NCBI RefSeq assembly: GCF_005697565.1
Contig: NZ_CP040004.1
Location: 186,001 to 250,000 of the forward strand
Origin: Candidatus Nanosynbacter featherlites
Lineage (GTDB): Bacteria > Patescibacteriota > Saccharimonadia > Saccharimonadales > Saccharimonadaceae
Direction of reading: 5' to 3'
Length of the DNA: 64,000 nucleotides
Shown here: positions 42,746-50,733 of the stretch, piece after piece
How the letters are laid out: each line of letters opens with the position of its first letter
Numbering within the stretch: position 1 is the stretch's first letter
Notes under the pieces: generated by a model
Seen by the model: the letters and a program-made list of their open reading frames with translations, nothing else
Told to the model about the DNA's origin: nothing
Databases searched by the model: none
Translations under genes and position numbers: made by a program

Positions 42746-44266
42746 ATGGATCAAGAATTGGCGCTGGCGATTTTGATGAGCGGTCGGTCGGCGCTGCTGA
42801 CGGGTGCGGCGGGTACCGGCAAAACGCACCTGCTGAATACTTTTATTGCGCAGGCGCGTGACCAGGGTAAAAAGGTGTCGGTAACAGCGACGACGGGCTT
42901 GGCGGCGACGCACCTAGGCGGTAATACCATTCACAGTTGGAGTGGTATTGGTGTCAGTGATCACTTGGCGAACAACTTTTTTGATCGGCTGTCAAAAACG
43001 CGACGTGAGGTGATTATGAAGACTGATGTGCTGGTGATTGACGAGATTTCCATGCTGCATGATTTTCGGCTGGACATGGTCGATCGGGTGTTGCGTGGTG
43101 TCCGGGAGAATGACCAGCCATTTGGCGGTATTCAGCTAGTGATGAGTGGTGACTTTTTCCAATTACCGCCAATCAATCGTCCGGGTGAGCAGGGCGGTGG
43201 TTTTGTGGTGTATTCGGAAGCGTGGCAGGAGTTACAGCCGGCGGTGCTATATCTGCAGCGGCAATATCGGCAAAATGACGAGCAACTCCTCGAGATTTTG
43301 ACGGCACTGAGGAATGACGATATCAGGCGGCATCATGCTGAGATGTTGCTGGCGCGAACGGAGGTCGAATTGCCTGATGGTGATATCACCGAACTACACA
43401 CCGTCAATGTTGATGTCGACGCCATTAACAGCCAGAAGCTGGCGGAACTGGCGGGTGGGGAACGAACGTACCAGCAGACGACGACCGGTTCAAAAGTATA
43501 TGTCGAGAACTTGCAGCGGTCGGTACTGGCGCCGAGCGAACTCGTGTTGAAACTGGGTGCGTTGGTGATGGCGGTGAAAAATTCGCCGCAGAAATTGTAC
43601 GCCAATGGTAGTATCGGCACGGTGGTGGATTTTGAGCCGCTGACCGATTATCCGATTGTGGAGTTTCGTAACGGCCGGCAGGTGACGATGCTGCCAGATG
43701 TCTGGGAGCTGCGTGACGGCGAACGCAAGCGGGCGAGTATCTCGCAGGTGCCGCTGCGGCTGGCGTGGGCCATCACGGTGCATAAAAGCCAGGGTATGAC
43801 CTTGGATGCGGCTCGGATTGACCTGAGAAAGGCGTTTGTTGAGGGCATGGGCTACGTGGCCTTGAGCCGGGTGCGGGATTTGGAAAATCTATATCTTTAC
43901 GGCATTAACCGCAAAGCGCTGGAAGTCTCGCCCGATGCGCTGGCAATTGACGAGGTGCTGCAGCGGACAAGTAGTGAAGCGGCCAACCACTATCGTCCGA
44001 TGTTGGAGGAAATGAAGCGAAAGCAGTCAGTTCCGAAAAAATCCGGTAAGAAATCTCAGTCCGGCAGCTGGCAGCAAAAAATTGCCAAAATGCGCGAAAC
44101 CTATCCCAAGGCCTATATGCCGTGGGAAAAAGCTGACGACGATATCCTCAAACAGGAGTTCTTGCAAGGCGCAACCATCCAGCAGCTTAGTCAGAAGCTT
44201 GGTCGTCACGAAGGCTCAATTCGCATGCGACTGCAGAAGCATTTTGGGGAGGATACCGTAGCGTAA
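42746..44266 (+). CDS. Pif1/RecD-like superfamily 1 helicase with C-terminal HTH
   Basis: This 506-residue protein has Walker A LLTGAAGTGKTHLL near 17-30, motif Ia TATTGLAATHLGGNTIHSWSG near 50, Walker B VLVIDEISML near 94, MSGDFFQLPP near 133, and the C-terminal motifs AWAITVHKSQGMTLD near 340 and YVALSRVR. These define the Pif1 5'-3' DNA helicase group. After a basic linker (about 430-450), a C-terminal helix-turn-helix-like domain reads FLQGATIQQLSQKLGRHEGSIRMRL. It is translationally coupled to the DUF4868 gene. Stand-alone Pif1 helicases in bacteria help at G-quadruplexes or forks; the pairing here suggests a joint function. Confidence 0.88.
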   Translation: MDQELALAILMSGRSALLTGAAGTGKTHLLNTFIAQARDQGKKVSVTATTGLAATHLGGNTIHSWSGIGVSDHLANNFFDRLSKTRREVIMKTDVLVIDEISMLHDFRLDMVDRVLRGVRENDQPFGGIQLVMSGDFFQLPPINRPGEQGGGFVVYSEAWQELQPAVLYLQRQYRQNDEQLLEILTALRNDDIRRHHAEMLLARTEVELPDGDITELHTVNVDVDAINSQKLAELAGGERTYQQTTTGSKVYVENLQRSVLAPSELVLKLGALVMAVKNSPQKLYANGSIGTVVDFEPLTDYPIVEFRNGRQVTMLPDVWELRDGERKRASISQVPLRLAWAITVHKSQGMTLDAARIDLRKAFVEGMGYVALSRVRDLENLYLYGINRKALEVSPDALAIDEVLQRTSSEAANHYRPMLEEMKRKQSVPKKSGKKSQSGSWQQKIAKMRETYPKAYMPWEKADDDILKQEFLQGATIQQLSQKLGRHEGSIRMRLQKHFGEDTVA

Positions 44267-44279
44267 GCAGAATATACGG

Positions 44280-44293
44280 TATAATGATAGATA
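44280..44293 (+). promoter_or_regulatory. GH1 gene -10 element, leaderless
   Basis: TATAAT (44280-44285) ends 7 nt before the ATG at 44293. An in-frame ATG at 44284 overlaps the -10 and is excluded. Confidence 0.55.
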
Positions 44294-45555
44294 TGACGGA
44301 GACAAAACGATCGAATCCAAGCTTTCCAAAACGATTTTTATGGGGTGCGGCTATTTCGGCGCATCAAACAGAGGGAGGCTTGAACAATCAGTGGACCGCC
44401 TGGGAACTGGAAAATGCCAAAAAGCTAGCCACGCAGGCGCCGTACAGCTTTGGACGAACTGCCATGTGGTCACATGTGGAAAAAGAGGCTACGAATCCTG
44501 ACAATTATGTTTCAGGCACCGCTGTTGAGCACTATTCGCGCTACGAGGAAGATTTCCAGCTATTAGAGCAGATGGGGCTTAACTCGTTTCGGTTTGGAAT
44601 TGAATGGGCTCGTGTGGAGCCGGAAGAGGGCGCTTGGGATGCGTCGGTCATTGATCATTACCGCACTTATTTGAAGCGACTGAAAGAATTGGAAATCACC
44701 CCTGTGGTGACACTGTTTCATTTTACTTTGCCAGTTTGGTTTGCTGAGAAGGGTGGCTTTGAGAAGCGAAGCAATGTGGCTTATTTTGTGCGATTTGTGG
44801 AAAAAATTCTGGATGAATTGGGCCGTGATTTGGAGTGGATTATTAGTATCAATGAGCCGCTGGTGTATGTCGGAGAAAGCTATTTTCAGGGAACATGGCC
44901 ACCAAACCAAACCAAAAAACTGCTTGGATTTAAGGTGTTACTGAATCTGATACGGGCGCACAAGAAGGTTTATCAGCTGGCGTGCAAAAATCGCCGCCAC
45001 AAGGTGTCGATGGCGCATAATCTATCGTACATTTATGCTGGAGATGATGCGTGGGTATCGCGGTTGAGCGCTCGAGTGGCTGACTATCTAGTCAATCAGT
45101 GGATCGTTCGGCGAGTACGCAAACACAGTAACTTTTTGGCGATCAATTATTACTTTGCGCAGCGGTTTTTTGGGTATCGTGTACATAATTCTGAGAAAAA
45201 CCCAGAAAGCGACTTGGGCTGGGACATGCAGCCAGACAAATTGTATGAGCTGTTGGTTGAGACGTACAAAAAGCACCAATTACCAATTTTTATCACAGAG
45301 AATGGACTAGCTGATACAGCGGATAAGCACCGCAAGTGGTGGCTGATGGAAACGATTCGGGCTATGGATAGGGCGCTCAAAGAAGACGTCAAGATTATCG
45401 GTTATTTGCACTGGAGCTTACTGGATAATTTTGAATGGGATAAGGGATACTGGCCGAAATTTGGGCTAGCAAAGGTTGATAGAAAGACCATGGAGCGCAC
45501 TCTGCGGGCAAGTGGTAAATGGTATGGTATGGTTGTGAAGCGATTGCGATCATAG
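44293..45555 (+). CDS. Glycoside hydrolase family 1 (beta-glucosidase-like)
   Basis: This 420-residue protein matches GH1: FLWGAAISAHQTEGGLNNQW at the N-terminus, the acid/base Glu in ISINEPLVY near 186, and the nucleophile Glu in IFITENGLADTADKHR near 335. Both catalytic residues are present. There is no signal peptide, so it acts in the cytoplasm, probably on imported beta-glycosides or phospho-glycosides. It ends before a strong terminator and is not linked to a transporter here. Confidence 0.93.
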   Translation: MTETKRSNPSFPKRFLWGAAISAHQTEGGLNNQWTAWELENAKKLATQAPYSFGRTAMWSHVEKEATNPDNYVSGTAVEHYSRYEEDFQLLEQMGLNSFRFGIEWARVEPEEGAWDASVIDHYRTYLKRLKELEITPVVTLFHFTLPVWFAEKGGFEKRSNVAYFVRFVEKILDELGRDLEWIISINEPLVYVGESYFQGTWPPNQTKKLLGFKVLLNLIRAHKKVYQLACKNRRHKVSMAHNLSYIYAGDDAWVSRLSARVADYLVNQWIVRRVRKHSNFLAINYYFAQRFFGYRVHNSEKNPESDLGWDMQPDKLYELLVETYKKHQLPIFITENGLADTADKHRKWWLMETIRAMDRALKEDVKIIGYLHWSLLDNFEWDKGYWPKFGLAKVDRKTMERTLRASGKWYGMVVKRLRS

Positions 45556-45582
45556 TGTCCAGCTAGCCACATAGTACACTAG

Positions 45583-45611
45583 ACTTTTCCACAATTTTGT
45601 GGAAAAGTTTT
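45583..45611 (+). terminator. Terminator with two facing DnaA-box-like nonamers
   Basis: A perfect 11-bp stem (45583-45593 with 45598-45608), a 4-nt ATTT loop and a following TTTTC run form an intrinsic terminator for the GH1 gene. Each arm contains TTTTCCACA (45585-45593; complement of 45598-45606), which fits the relaxed DnaA-box pattern TTWTNCACA. Confidence 0.8.
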
Positions 45612-45615
45612 CATT

Positions 45616-45686
45616 TGGGGATAAAATGGGTAGAAAGTACTAAAAAGGACTTGCAAGTGGGTAGTTGTGGGTAGTATTATGAAGTC
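45616..45686 (+). promoter_or_regulatory. mraZ promoter with MraZ-box repeats
   Basis: TTGCAA (45651-45656), 18 nt, TATTAT (45675-45680). TGGG(T/G) occurs at 45616, 45627, 45658 and 45668; the last two are TGGGT-N5-TGGGT inside the promoter spacer, the 10-bp period used by MraZ in E. coli. MraZ probably autoregulates here, by inference from the family. Confidence 0.7.
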
Positions 45687-45772
45687 AGTGGTAACGGCAA
45701 CAGCCGTTGAACAATAACAAACAACCACTAACATTAAAAAATCAATCTAATTCCGTCAGGGAAGGAGCCTCA

Positions 45773-46147
45773 GTGCAAGTAGATTACTTTGAGCGAAAGC
45801 TGGACGACAAGCGTCGTTTGACGATGCCGGCTGAACTCAGAGAGGAATTTGCGTCTGGTGTGGTTCTGACCAGAGGGTTTGGTAAATATCTCCACCTCTA
45901 TCCACGGCGTGTCTGGGATAAGGAGGTTGAAAGCGCCTTGCAGGGTAGTATCCTGGATGAGCGAATTGCTGACCTGAACGTCAAGTTCCGACGGGGTAAA
46001 ACGGCATCCACGCTTGACCAAAAACAGGGTCGAGTGACAGTAGAGCAGCATTTGCTGGACTATGCTGGCATTGATCGGGAAATTGTGGCGGTTCGCGCCG
46101 GGGCATATTTCCGGGTGATGGCAGCGGATGTGGCTGATGTGGATTGA
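45773..46147 (+). CDS. mraZ: Transcriptional regulator MraZ
   Basis: This 124-residue protein has the two AbrB-like swapped-hairpin halves of MraZ: YFERKLDDKRRLTMPAELRE near 6-25 and, in the second half, KQGRVTVEQHLLDYAGIDREIV near 84. The start is GTG at 45773 with GAAGGAG (45761-45767) 5 nt upstream; longer in-frame starts lack a ribosome site. MraZ represses the dcw cluster in several bacteria. It opens the division/cell-wall cluster here and has likely target boxes upstream. Confidence 0.93.
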   Translation: MQVDYFERKLDDKRRLTMPAELREEFASGVVLTRGFGKYLHLYPRRVWDKEVESALQGSILDERIADLNVKFRRGKTASTLDQKQGRVTVEQHLLDYAGIDREIVAVRAGAYFRVMAADVADVD

Positions 46148-46181
46148 TGAAATTGTAAGCACATTAACAATTAGGAAACCT

Positions 46182-46399
46182 CTCGAGATCAACTACCTGG
46201 GTATTTGAGAAGAGCACTCGTGGCTATTTGCTCCACAATAAAAACGGCAATGCACCTTCCTTAAAACACCTCCCAAAAAACTCCACCTCACACATAAGTC
46301 TCTTTTGGAAAACACGCTTTTCCTCTCTTAAAGACATAAAAAACAAACACAAAACAAACACAAAAGCTCAAATTAAATATCCAGATAGGTGATCTCGAG
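46182..46399. repeat. 218-bp element bounded by 19-bp imperfect inverted repeats
   Basis: Between mraZ and rsmH, 46182-46200 and 46381-46399 are inverted copies with 17 of 19 positions matching (10 perfect from the outer end). Partial pairing extends about 6-8 nt inward. The inside is AT-rich, A- and C-biased on this strand, and has no open frame. It could be a MITE-like insertion or a long-range stem in the dcw leader RNA. No clear target duplication is visible. Confidence 0.6.
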
Positions 46400-46410
46400 C
46401 ATTATTCCGT

Positions 46411-46423
46411 TATAATGGAGTAA
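46411..46423 (+). promoter_or_regulatory. rsmH -10 element, leaderless
   Basis: TATAAT (46411-46416) ends 6 nt before the ATG at 46423, so rsmH and the rest of the dcw cluster can be transcribed independently of mraZ. Confidence 0.6.
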
Positions 46424-47340
46424 TGATGAGTATTAAAGAACATCCACCACAGCCGGATTTGTCGAACGACGCTCCGGTTCATGTTCCCGTACTCTTAGAG
46501 GAGACCGTGCGTGCGCTCGCCCCTCGTCGGGGTGAAGCGTACCTTGATTTGACTGCCGGTTATGGTGGTCATGCGCGGGAGATTCTTAAGAGGACAGATA
46601 ACTATTTGAACGCTGTATTGGTTGATCGTGATAGTAACGCGATTCGAACATTAGGCGATTTGACAGAAAAAGGTGTCAGATTGATGCATCAAGATTTTGC
46701 GTCAGCGGCACGTGATTTGGTCAAGCTTGGGCGAAAATTTGACGTAATTTTGGCTGATTTGGGGGTGTCGTCACCGCAGCTTGACAGAGCAGAGAGGGGT
46801 TTTTCATTTCGTTTTGATGGTCCGTTGGACATGAGAATGGACGATACGACGGAGATGACAGTAGCTGATATCATCAATCATGCTTCAGTGGATGAGTTGG
46901 TTCGGCTGATAACCCTGTACGGCGAGGAGACTCGTTCGCGCGCTATGCATATTGCGAAAGCGATCGTAGCGCATCGTCCAATGACGCGAACGTCTGAGCT
47001 GGCTGAGCTGATTGAGCGGACTGTTGGTCGCGGTGGACTAAAAAGACATCCAGCGACTCGTACCTTTCAAGCCCTCAGAATTGAAGTTAACCAAGAACTT
47101 CAGCAAGTAGAGCAGGTATTACCATTATTACCTCAGCTACTCAATCCAGGCGGCCGTGTCGGTATCATTAGCTTTCACAGTCTGGAAGATCGATTGGTTA
47201 AACGGTTTTTTAAGGAGCAATCAGAAGCAGGGTATGAAGCCGAGCTGATGATTCCTGATAAAAAATTGATTCTAGGGACTACAGATGTTCACAATCCGCG
47301 CAGTCGGAGCGCTAAGCTTCGCTGGGCCGTAAAAACATAA
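46423..47340 (+). CDS. rsmH: 16S rRNA m4C1402 methyltransferase RsmH (MraW)
   Basis: This 305-residue SAM-dependent enzyme methylates N4 of C1402 in 16S rRNA. Signatures: HVPVLLEETVRAL near 20, motif I LDLTAGYGGHAREIL near 41, DVILADLGVSSPQLDRAERGFSF near 106, and the C-terminal FHSLEDRLVKRFFKE near 247. Two ATGs lie in tandem (46423 and 46426); the -10 spacing allows either. It is the usual second gene of the dcw cluster. Confidence 0.96.
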   Translation: MMSIKEHPPQPDLSNDAPVHVPVLLEETVRALAPRRGEAYLDLTAGYGGHAREILKRTDNYLNAVLVDRDSNAIRTLGDLTEKGVRLMHQDFASAARDLVKLGRKFDVILADLGVSSPQLDRAERGFSFRFDGPLDMRMDDTTEMTVADIINHASVDELVRLITLYGEETRSRAMHIAKAIVAHRPMTRTSELAELIERTVGRGGLKRHPATRTFQALRIEVNQELQQVEQVLPLLPQLLNPGGRVGIISFHSLEDRLVKRFFKEQSEAGYEAELMIPDKKLILGTTDVHNPRSRSAKLRWAVKT

Positions 47341-47358
47341 CACAAAAAGGAGGCAATT

Positions 47359-47430
47359 ATGCCAGTACACATCAAAGTTCAGTTCCAAGATGCAGACCAC
47401 TCCGAGAGCGTTGCTGTTCGCCGCGGCTAA
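47359..47430 (+). CDS. 23-codon ORF with strong Shine-Dalgarno site
   Basis: MPVHIKVQFQ and 13 more residues end in VAVRRG before TAA. AAAGGAGG (47346-47353) sits 5 nt upstream, one of the best ribosome sites in the window, in a genome where most starts have none. Just downstream two hairpins follow (47450-47477 and 47486-47517). It may be a regulatory leader peptide for ftsL-ftsI or a small functional protein; I recognise no family. That it is translated is inferred from the ribosome site alone. Confidence 0.45.
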   Translation: MPVHIKVQFQDADHSESVAVRRG

Positions 47431-47449
47431 TTAGTCGTTAGTAGAATAG

Positions 47450-47517
47450 CTGACGCACTATCCGGACAGTGTATCAGTTGATGATCTGGTCCGTCCTTAG
47501 GCTTTGAGACGGGCCAG
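47450..47517 (+). ncRNA. Two tandem hairpins upstream of ftsL (possible attenuator)
   Basis: Stem 1 pairs 47450-47459 with 47468-47477 (10 bp, one mismatch, one G-U, 8-nt loop). Stem 2 pairs 47486-47495 with 47508-47517 (10 bp, one G-U, 12-nt loop). No T-run follows stem 2. They lie between the 23-codon ORF and ftsL and could control transcription or translation of the downstream genes. Confidence 0.45.
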
Positions 47518-47576
47518 GTTGTCTTGGAATGTCACAATTTTAGAAATTATATAACAAACATAACATAGAAAACAGA

Positions 47577-47921
47577 ATGTACGCACGATCCACTACTTTC
47601 ACACCTCGACGGCAGCAACAGATGCGCCGCAATCAAAATGCAACTCGTTTTCGGTCTAATGTCAAACTTGGCCCAGTGGCCCATACAGTGCTGGTTGCGC
47701 TGATGGTTGCTGTGCTTGGCTTGATTTACTTGACGCAGGCGACTAAAACGTCCGCGTACAGTAAAGAGTCTCAAGGCTTGGACAAACAGATTAGTGAACT
47801 CCATGCTAAAAAGTCTGAACTTGAAGTACAAAATGCTCGATTGACCGCTCTTGATAAAGTGAAAAATAGTAACGTGGCATCAGCCATGAGCAAGCCGTCA
47901 CAAACTGATTACGCTAATTAG
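47577..47921 (+). CDS. ftsL: FtsL-like division protein
   Basis: This 114-residue bitopic protein has a basic cytoplasmic N-terminus (1-32), one membrane segment (about 34-55), and an extracytoplasmic coiled coil (about 63-95, SQGLDKQISELHAKKSELEVQNARL). Sequence conservation in FtsL is low, so the call rests on topology, size and position between rsmH and ftsI. FtsL works with FtsQ/DivIB and a DivIC-type partner to activate the FtsWI synthase. Confidence 0.75.
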   Translation: MYARSTTFTPRRQQQMRRNQNATRFRSNVKLGPVAHTVLVALMVAVLGLIYLTQATKTSAYSKESQGLDKQISELHAKKSELEVQNARLTALDKVKNSNVASAMSKPSQTDYAN

Positions 47922-47931
47922 ATAAAAGTGG

Positions 47932-47937
47932 TATAAT
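47932..47937 (+). promoter_or_regulatory. Possible -10 element before ftsI
   Basis: TATAAT (47932-47937) lies 12 nt before the ATG at 47950, giving a possible internal promoter with a leader of about 5 nt. Confidence 0.4.
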
Positions 47938-47949
47938 TTAAGAAGCACT

Positions 47950-49695
47950 ATGAAGGGGCGACTTGCGCAATCAAGAACGAGTCTACTCGCCATTATTCTG
48001 CTGGGGATAATGGCAGTTTTTGTGTTGAGATTATTTCAATTACAGGTGCTGCAGCACGGCAAATACGTTGAACTGGCAGCGCGTAATCAGCAGCGCACGT
48101 TGGTGATTCCGGCCACGCGGGGCGAAATTTACATGATGGACGGCAAGACGCCGGCTCCAGTGGTGCTGAATCGTATGATATTTAATGTGGTGGCTGATCC
48201 GCAAACCGTTTCTGACAGTCAGCGTCATGAGATCATCCAAGCGCTGCGTCAGACAGCTGGCGATAAGCTCATGGAGAATGCTGAGGGGCGACTTGCTAAC
48301 AAAAAGTCGCGCTATGAGGTGTTGGCGCGCGGTTTGACGCTAGACCAGGCTGAACAGATGAAAAAGAAGGATTTTTCAGGCGTATTGTACCAGCTCAACT
48401 CGGTTCGGAATTATCCAGAAGGAGCCTTGGGCGCACAGGTATTGGGCTTTGTGAATGCGAATGGCGAGGGCCAGTACGGCGTGGAGGGGGCGCTGGATAA
48501 ACGGCTGAAGGGTAGTGATGGACTGCTGCGAGCAGTGACTGATGTGCGGAATGTGCCGCTGATGATAGGTAAGAATGATGTGAATATTGAAGCGAAGGCG
48601 GGCGAAGACTTGGTGCTATCAATTGACCGCAATGTCCAGAGTTATGCCGAAGAAGCTCTCAAGCGTGGTCTGCAAAAAGCTGGCGGTACAGAGGGTAGCG
48701 TTGTGGTGATGAATCCTAACAATGGCCGAGTGTTAGCCATGGCGAATTATCCAACGTTCAATCCTGCCGAGTACAACAAGGTTCAAAATGCAGCTGCGTT
48801 CATTAACGCCGCAACCATGACACCACAAGAACCGGGGTCAATCATGAAATCATTTACCATGGCGATGGGAATTGATAAGGGTGCGATTACGCCAAATACC
48901 ACCTACCAGAACACTGATTGTACCCAAGTTGGCGACCGTAAGATTTGTAATGCAGTGCGCGGCTTGACTGGTACAACCACCATGCAGCAAGCACTAAACA
49001 ACTCGCACAACGTTGGAACAGTGACGGTTGGGCGAAAATTAGGTGACGGTTCGTATATCAATAACGCCGCGCGGCAAACGATTTACCAATACTTTCATGA
49101 TAAATATGGGTTTGGTGAGAAGACGGGGATTGAGCTGTCAGAAGCACAGGGTTTGATTACCAGCCCGACTGAACAAGAAGGAAATGAAGTTCGTTACGCA
49201 AACATGACCTTTGGGCAGGGAATGAACCTAACGCCAATCCAAGTCGCCTCGGCGTTTTGCTCAATCATCAATGGAGGAGTCTACTACCGTCCAACGGTCA
49301 TCGCTGGAGTGAAAAAAGGCGATGCTGTCGAGTGGTCAAAGCCGCAGCCCCTGCGTCACACAGTGAGTGCGGAAACATCTACCCAGATGCGCACAATGTT
49401 GGATACAACGCGCCATTCATTTTGGGTAGGCAAGGGCGACAAGCCAGGCTATCTTGTCGGCGGTAAGACAGGTACGGTGGAGCTTTTGGTGAATGGTGCA
49501 TACAGCATGAAAGAAACGGCTGGTACCTACGTTGGTTTTGGTGGTACAGATAAGCCAGAATATGTCATAATGATAAGGGTATCGGCGCCAAACAAGCACG
49601 CTGCGCTGGAAGGTAGTGTGCATGCGTCGCCAATTTTTACTGATATTTCGAACTGGATGATTGAGTATTTGAAATTATCACCGAGGAGATCCTAA
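47950..49695 (+). CDS. ftsI: Septal peptidoglycan transpeptidase FtsI (class B PBP)
   Basis: This 581-residue protein has an N-terminal membrane anchor (about 11-33), a pedestal domain, and a transpeptidase domain. The active Ser-x2-Lys is in PGSIMKSFTMA near 299, the Ser-x-Asn in NNSHNVGTV near 355, and Lys-Thr-Gly in VGGKTGTVEL near 507. It cross-links septal peptidoglycan together with FtsW, encoded two genes later. Its stop is followed directly by the mraY ATG. Confidence 0.94.
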   Translation: MKGRLAQSRTSLLAIILLGIMAVFVLRLFQLQVLQHGKYVELAARNQQRTLVIPATRGEIYMMDGKTPAPVVLNRMIFNVVADPQTVSDSQRHEIIQALRQTAGDKLMENAEGRLANKKSRYEVLARGLTLDQAEQMKKKDFSGVLYQLNSVRNYPEGALGAQVLGFVNANGEGQYGVEGALDKRLKGSDGLLRAVTDVRNVPLMIGKNDVNIEAKAGEDLVLSIDRNVQSYAEEALKRGLQKAGGTEGSVVVMNPNNGRVLAMANYPTFNPAEYNKVQNAAAFINAATMTPQEPGSIMKSFTMAMGIDKGAITPNTTYQNTDCTQVGDRKICNAVRGLTGTTTMQQALNNSHNVGTVTVGRKLGDGSYINNAARQTIYQYFHDKYGFGEKTGIELSEAQGLITSPTEQEGNEVRYANMTFGQGMNLTPIQVASAFCSIINGGVYYRPTVIAGVKKGDAVEWSKPQPLRHTVSAETSTQMRTMLDTTRHSFWVGKGDKPGYLVGGKTGTVELLVNGAYSMKETAGTYVGFGGTDKPEYVIMIRVSAPNKHAALEGSVHASPIFTDISNWMIEYLKLSPRRS

Positions 49696-50733
49696 ATGAA
49701 AAGCTATATACAAACGGTAACAAACGAAATGACCTATATCTTTGTGTTGAGTCTGGCGGCGTTCTTACTGGCAATGTTTTTGACGCCAATTTACACATTC
49801 TTTGCTTATAGATATCAATTCTGGAAACGACAACGTACCTCTGCGGTGACCGGGGAAAAGCTTCAGGTGTTTGATAAGCTTCACGAGGAAAAACTACGTC
49901 GTCATATCCCAACGATGGCGGGTATTATTGGTGTAGTTTCCATCATCTTGATCACCGTGCTTTTCAACCTGGACCGCAGGCAAACCTGGTTGCCGCTGGC
50001 GGCTTTTGTTGGTGGCGCAGCTGTGGGGCTGATAGATGATTATTTGAATATCTTTGGCAGTAACAAAAAAGACGCTGGCATGCGGGCGCCTGTCAAATTT
50101 GCACTGATTACACTAATTGGTTTAGTACTGGGATGGTTCTTTTTTGCCAAACTGGGCGTTAGTAGCTTTCATGTACCGTTTTATGGTGATTTATCAGTCG
50201 GCTGGCTGATTATACCACTGTTTGCGTTTGCCGTTGTCGCTACGGGTAATGCCGTTAATATTTCGGATGGACTGGACGGCCTGGCGGGTGGACTGCTGGC
50301 TATCAGCTTTGTGATGTTTGGAGTGATTGCGCTACTGCAGGGGAACTTCTTATTGGCTGGCTTCTGTTTTACGGTGGTCGGTGCATTGCTGAGCTATTTG
50401 TGGTTCAATATTTACCCAGCGAGGTTTTTCATGGGCGATGTCGGGGCGTTCGCATATGGAGCAAGTTTAGGCGTGGTGGCTATGTTGACGAATTCATTAC
50501 TATTACTCCCAATCATCGGTTTGTTATTTGTGGTCGAAGCAGGTTCTAGCGCGTTACAAATTGCTAGCAAGCGACTGTTTGGTCGAAAAATCTTCAAATC
50601 TGCACCAATTCATCATCACTTGGAAGCCAGCGGCTGGCCAGAGACAAAGATTACCATGCGCTTTTGGGTCATTGGATGTGTGATGGCGTTCATCGGTTTC
50701 CTCGTGGCTTTAGCGGGAGGGCATATTGCGTAA
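49696..50733 (+). CDS. mraY: Phospho-N-acetylmuramoyl-pentapeptide-transferase MraY
   Basis: This 345-residue polytopic enzyme transfers phospho-MurNAc-pentapeptide to undecaprenyl phosphate, making lipid I. Signatures: the acidic pair in LIDDYLNIF near 114, NAVNISDGLDGLAGGLLAIS near 190, FFMGDVGAFAYGASLG near 246, and the His cluster in SAPIHHHLEASGW near 300. It begins immediately after the ftsI stop and overlaps ftsW by 8 nt. Undecaprenyl phosphate supply is recycled by UppP at 6723. Confidence 0.95.
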   Translation: MKSYIQTVTNEMTYIFVLSLAAFLLAMFLTPIYTFFAYRYQFWKRQRTSAVTGEKLQVFDKLHEEKLRRHIPTMAGIIGVVSIILITVLFNLDRRQTWLPLAAFVGGAAVGLIDDYLNIFGSNKKDAGMRAPVKFALITLIGLVLGWFFFAKLGVSSFHVPFYGDLSVGWLIIPLFAFAVVATGNAVNISDGLDGLAGGLLAISFVMFGVIALLQGNFLLAGFCFTVVGALLSYLWFNIYPARFFMGDVGAFAYGASLGVVAMLTNSLLLLPIIGLLFVVEAGSSALQIASKRLFGRKIFKSAPIHHHLEASGWPETKITMRFWVIGCVMAFIGFLVALAGGHIA

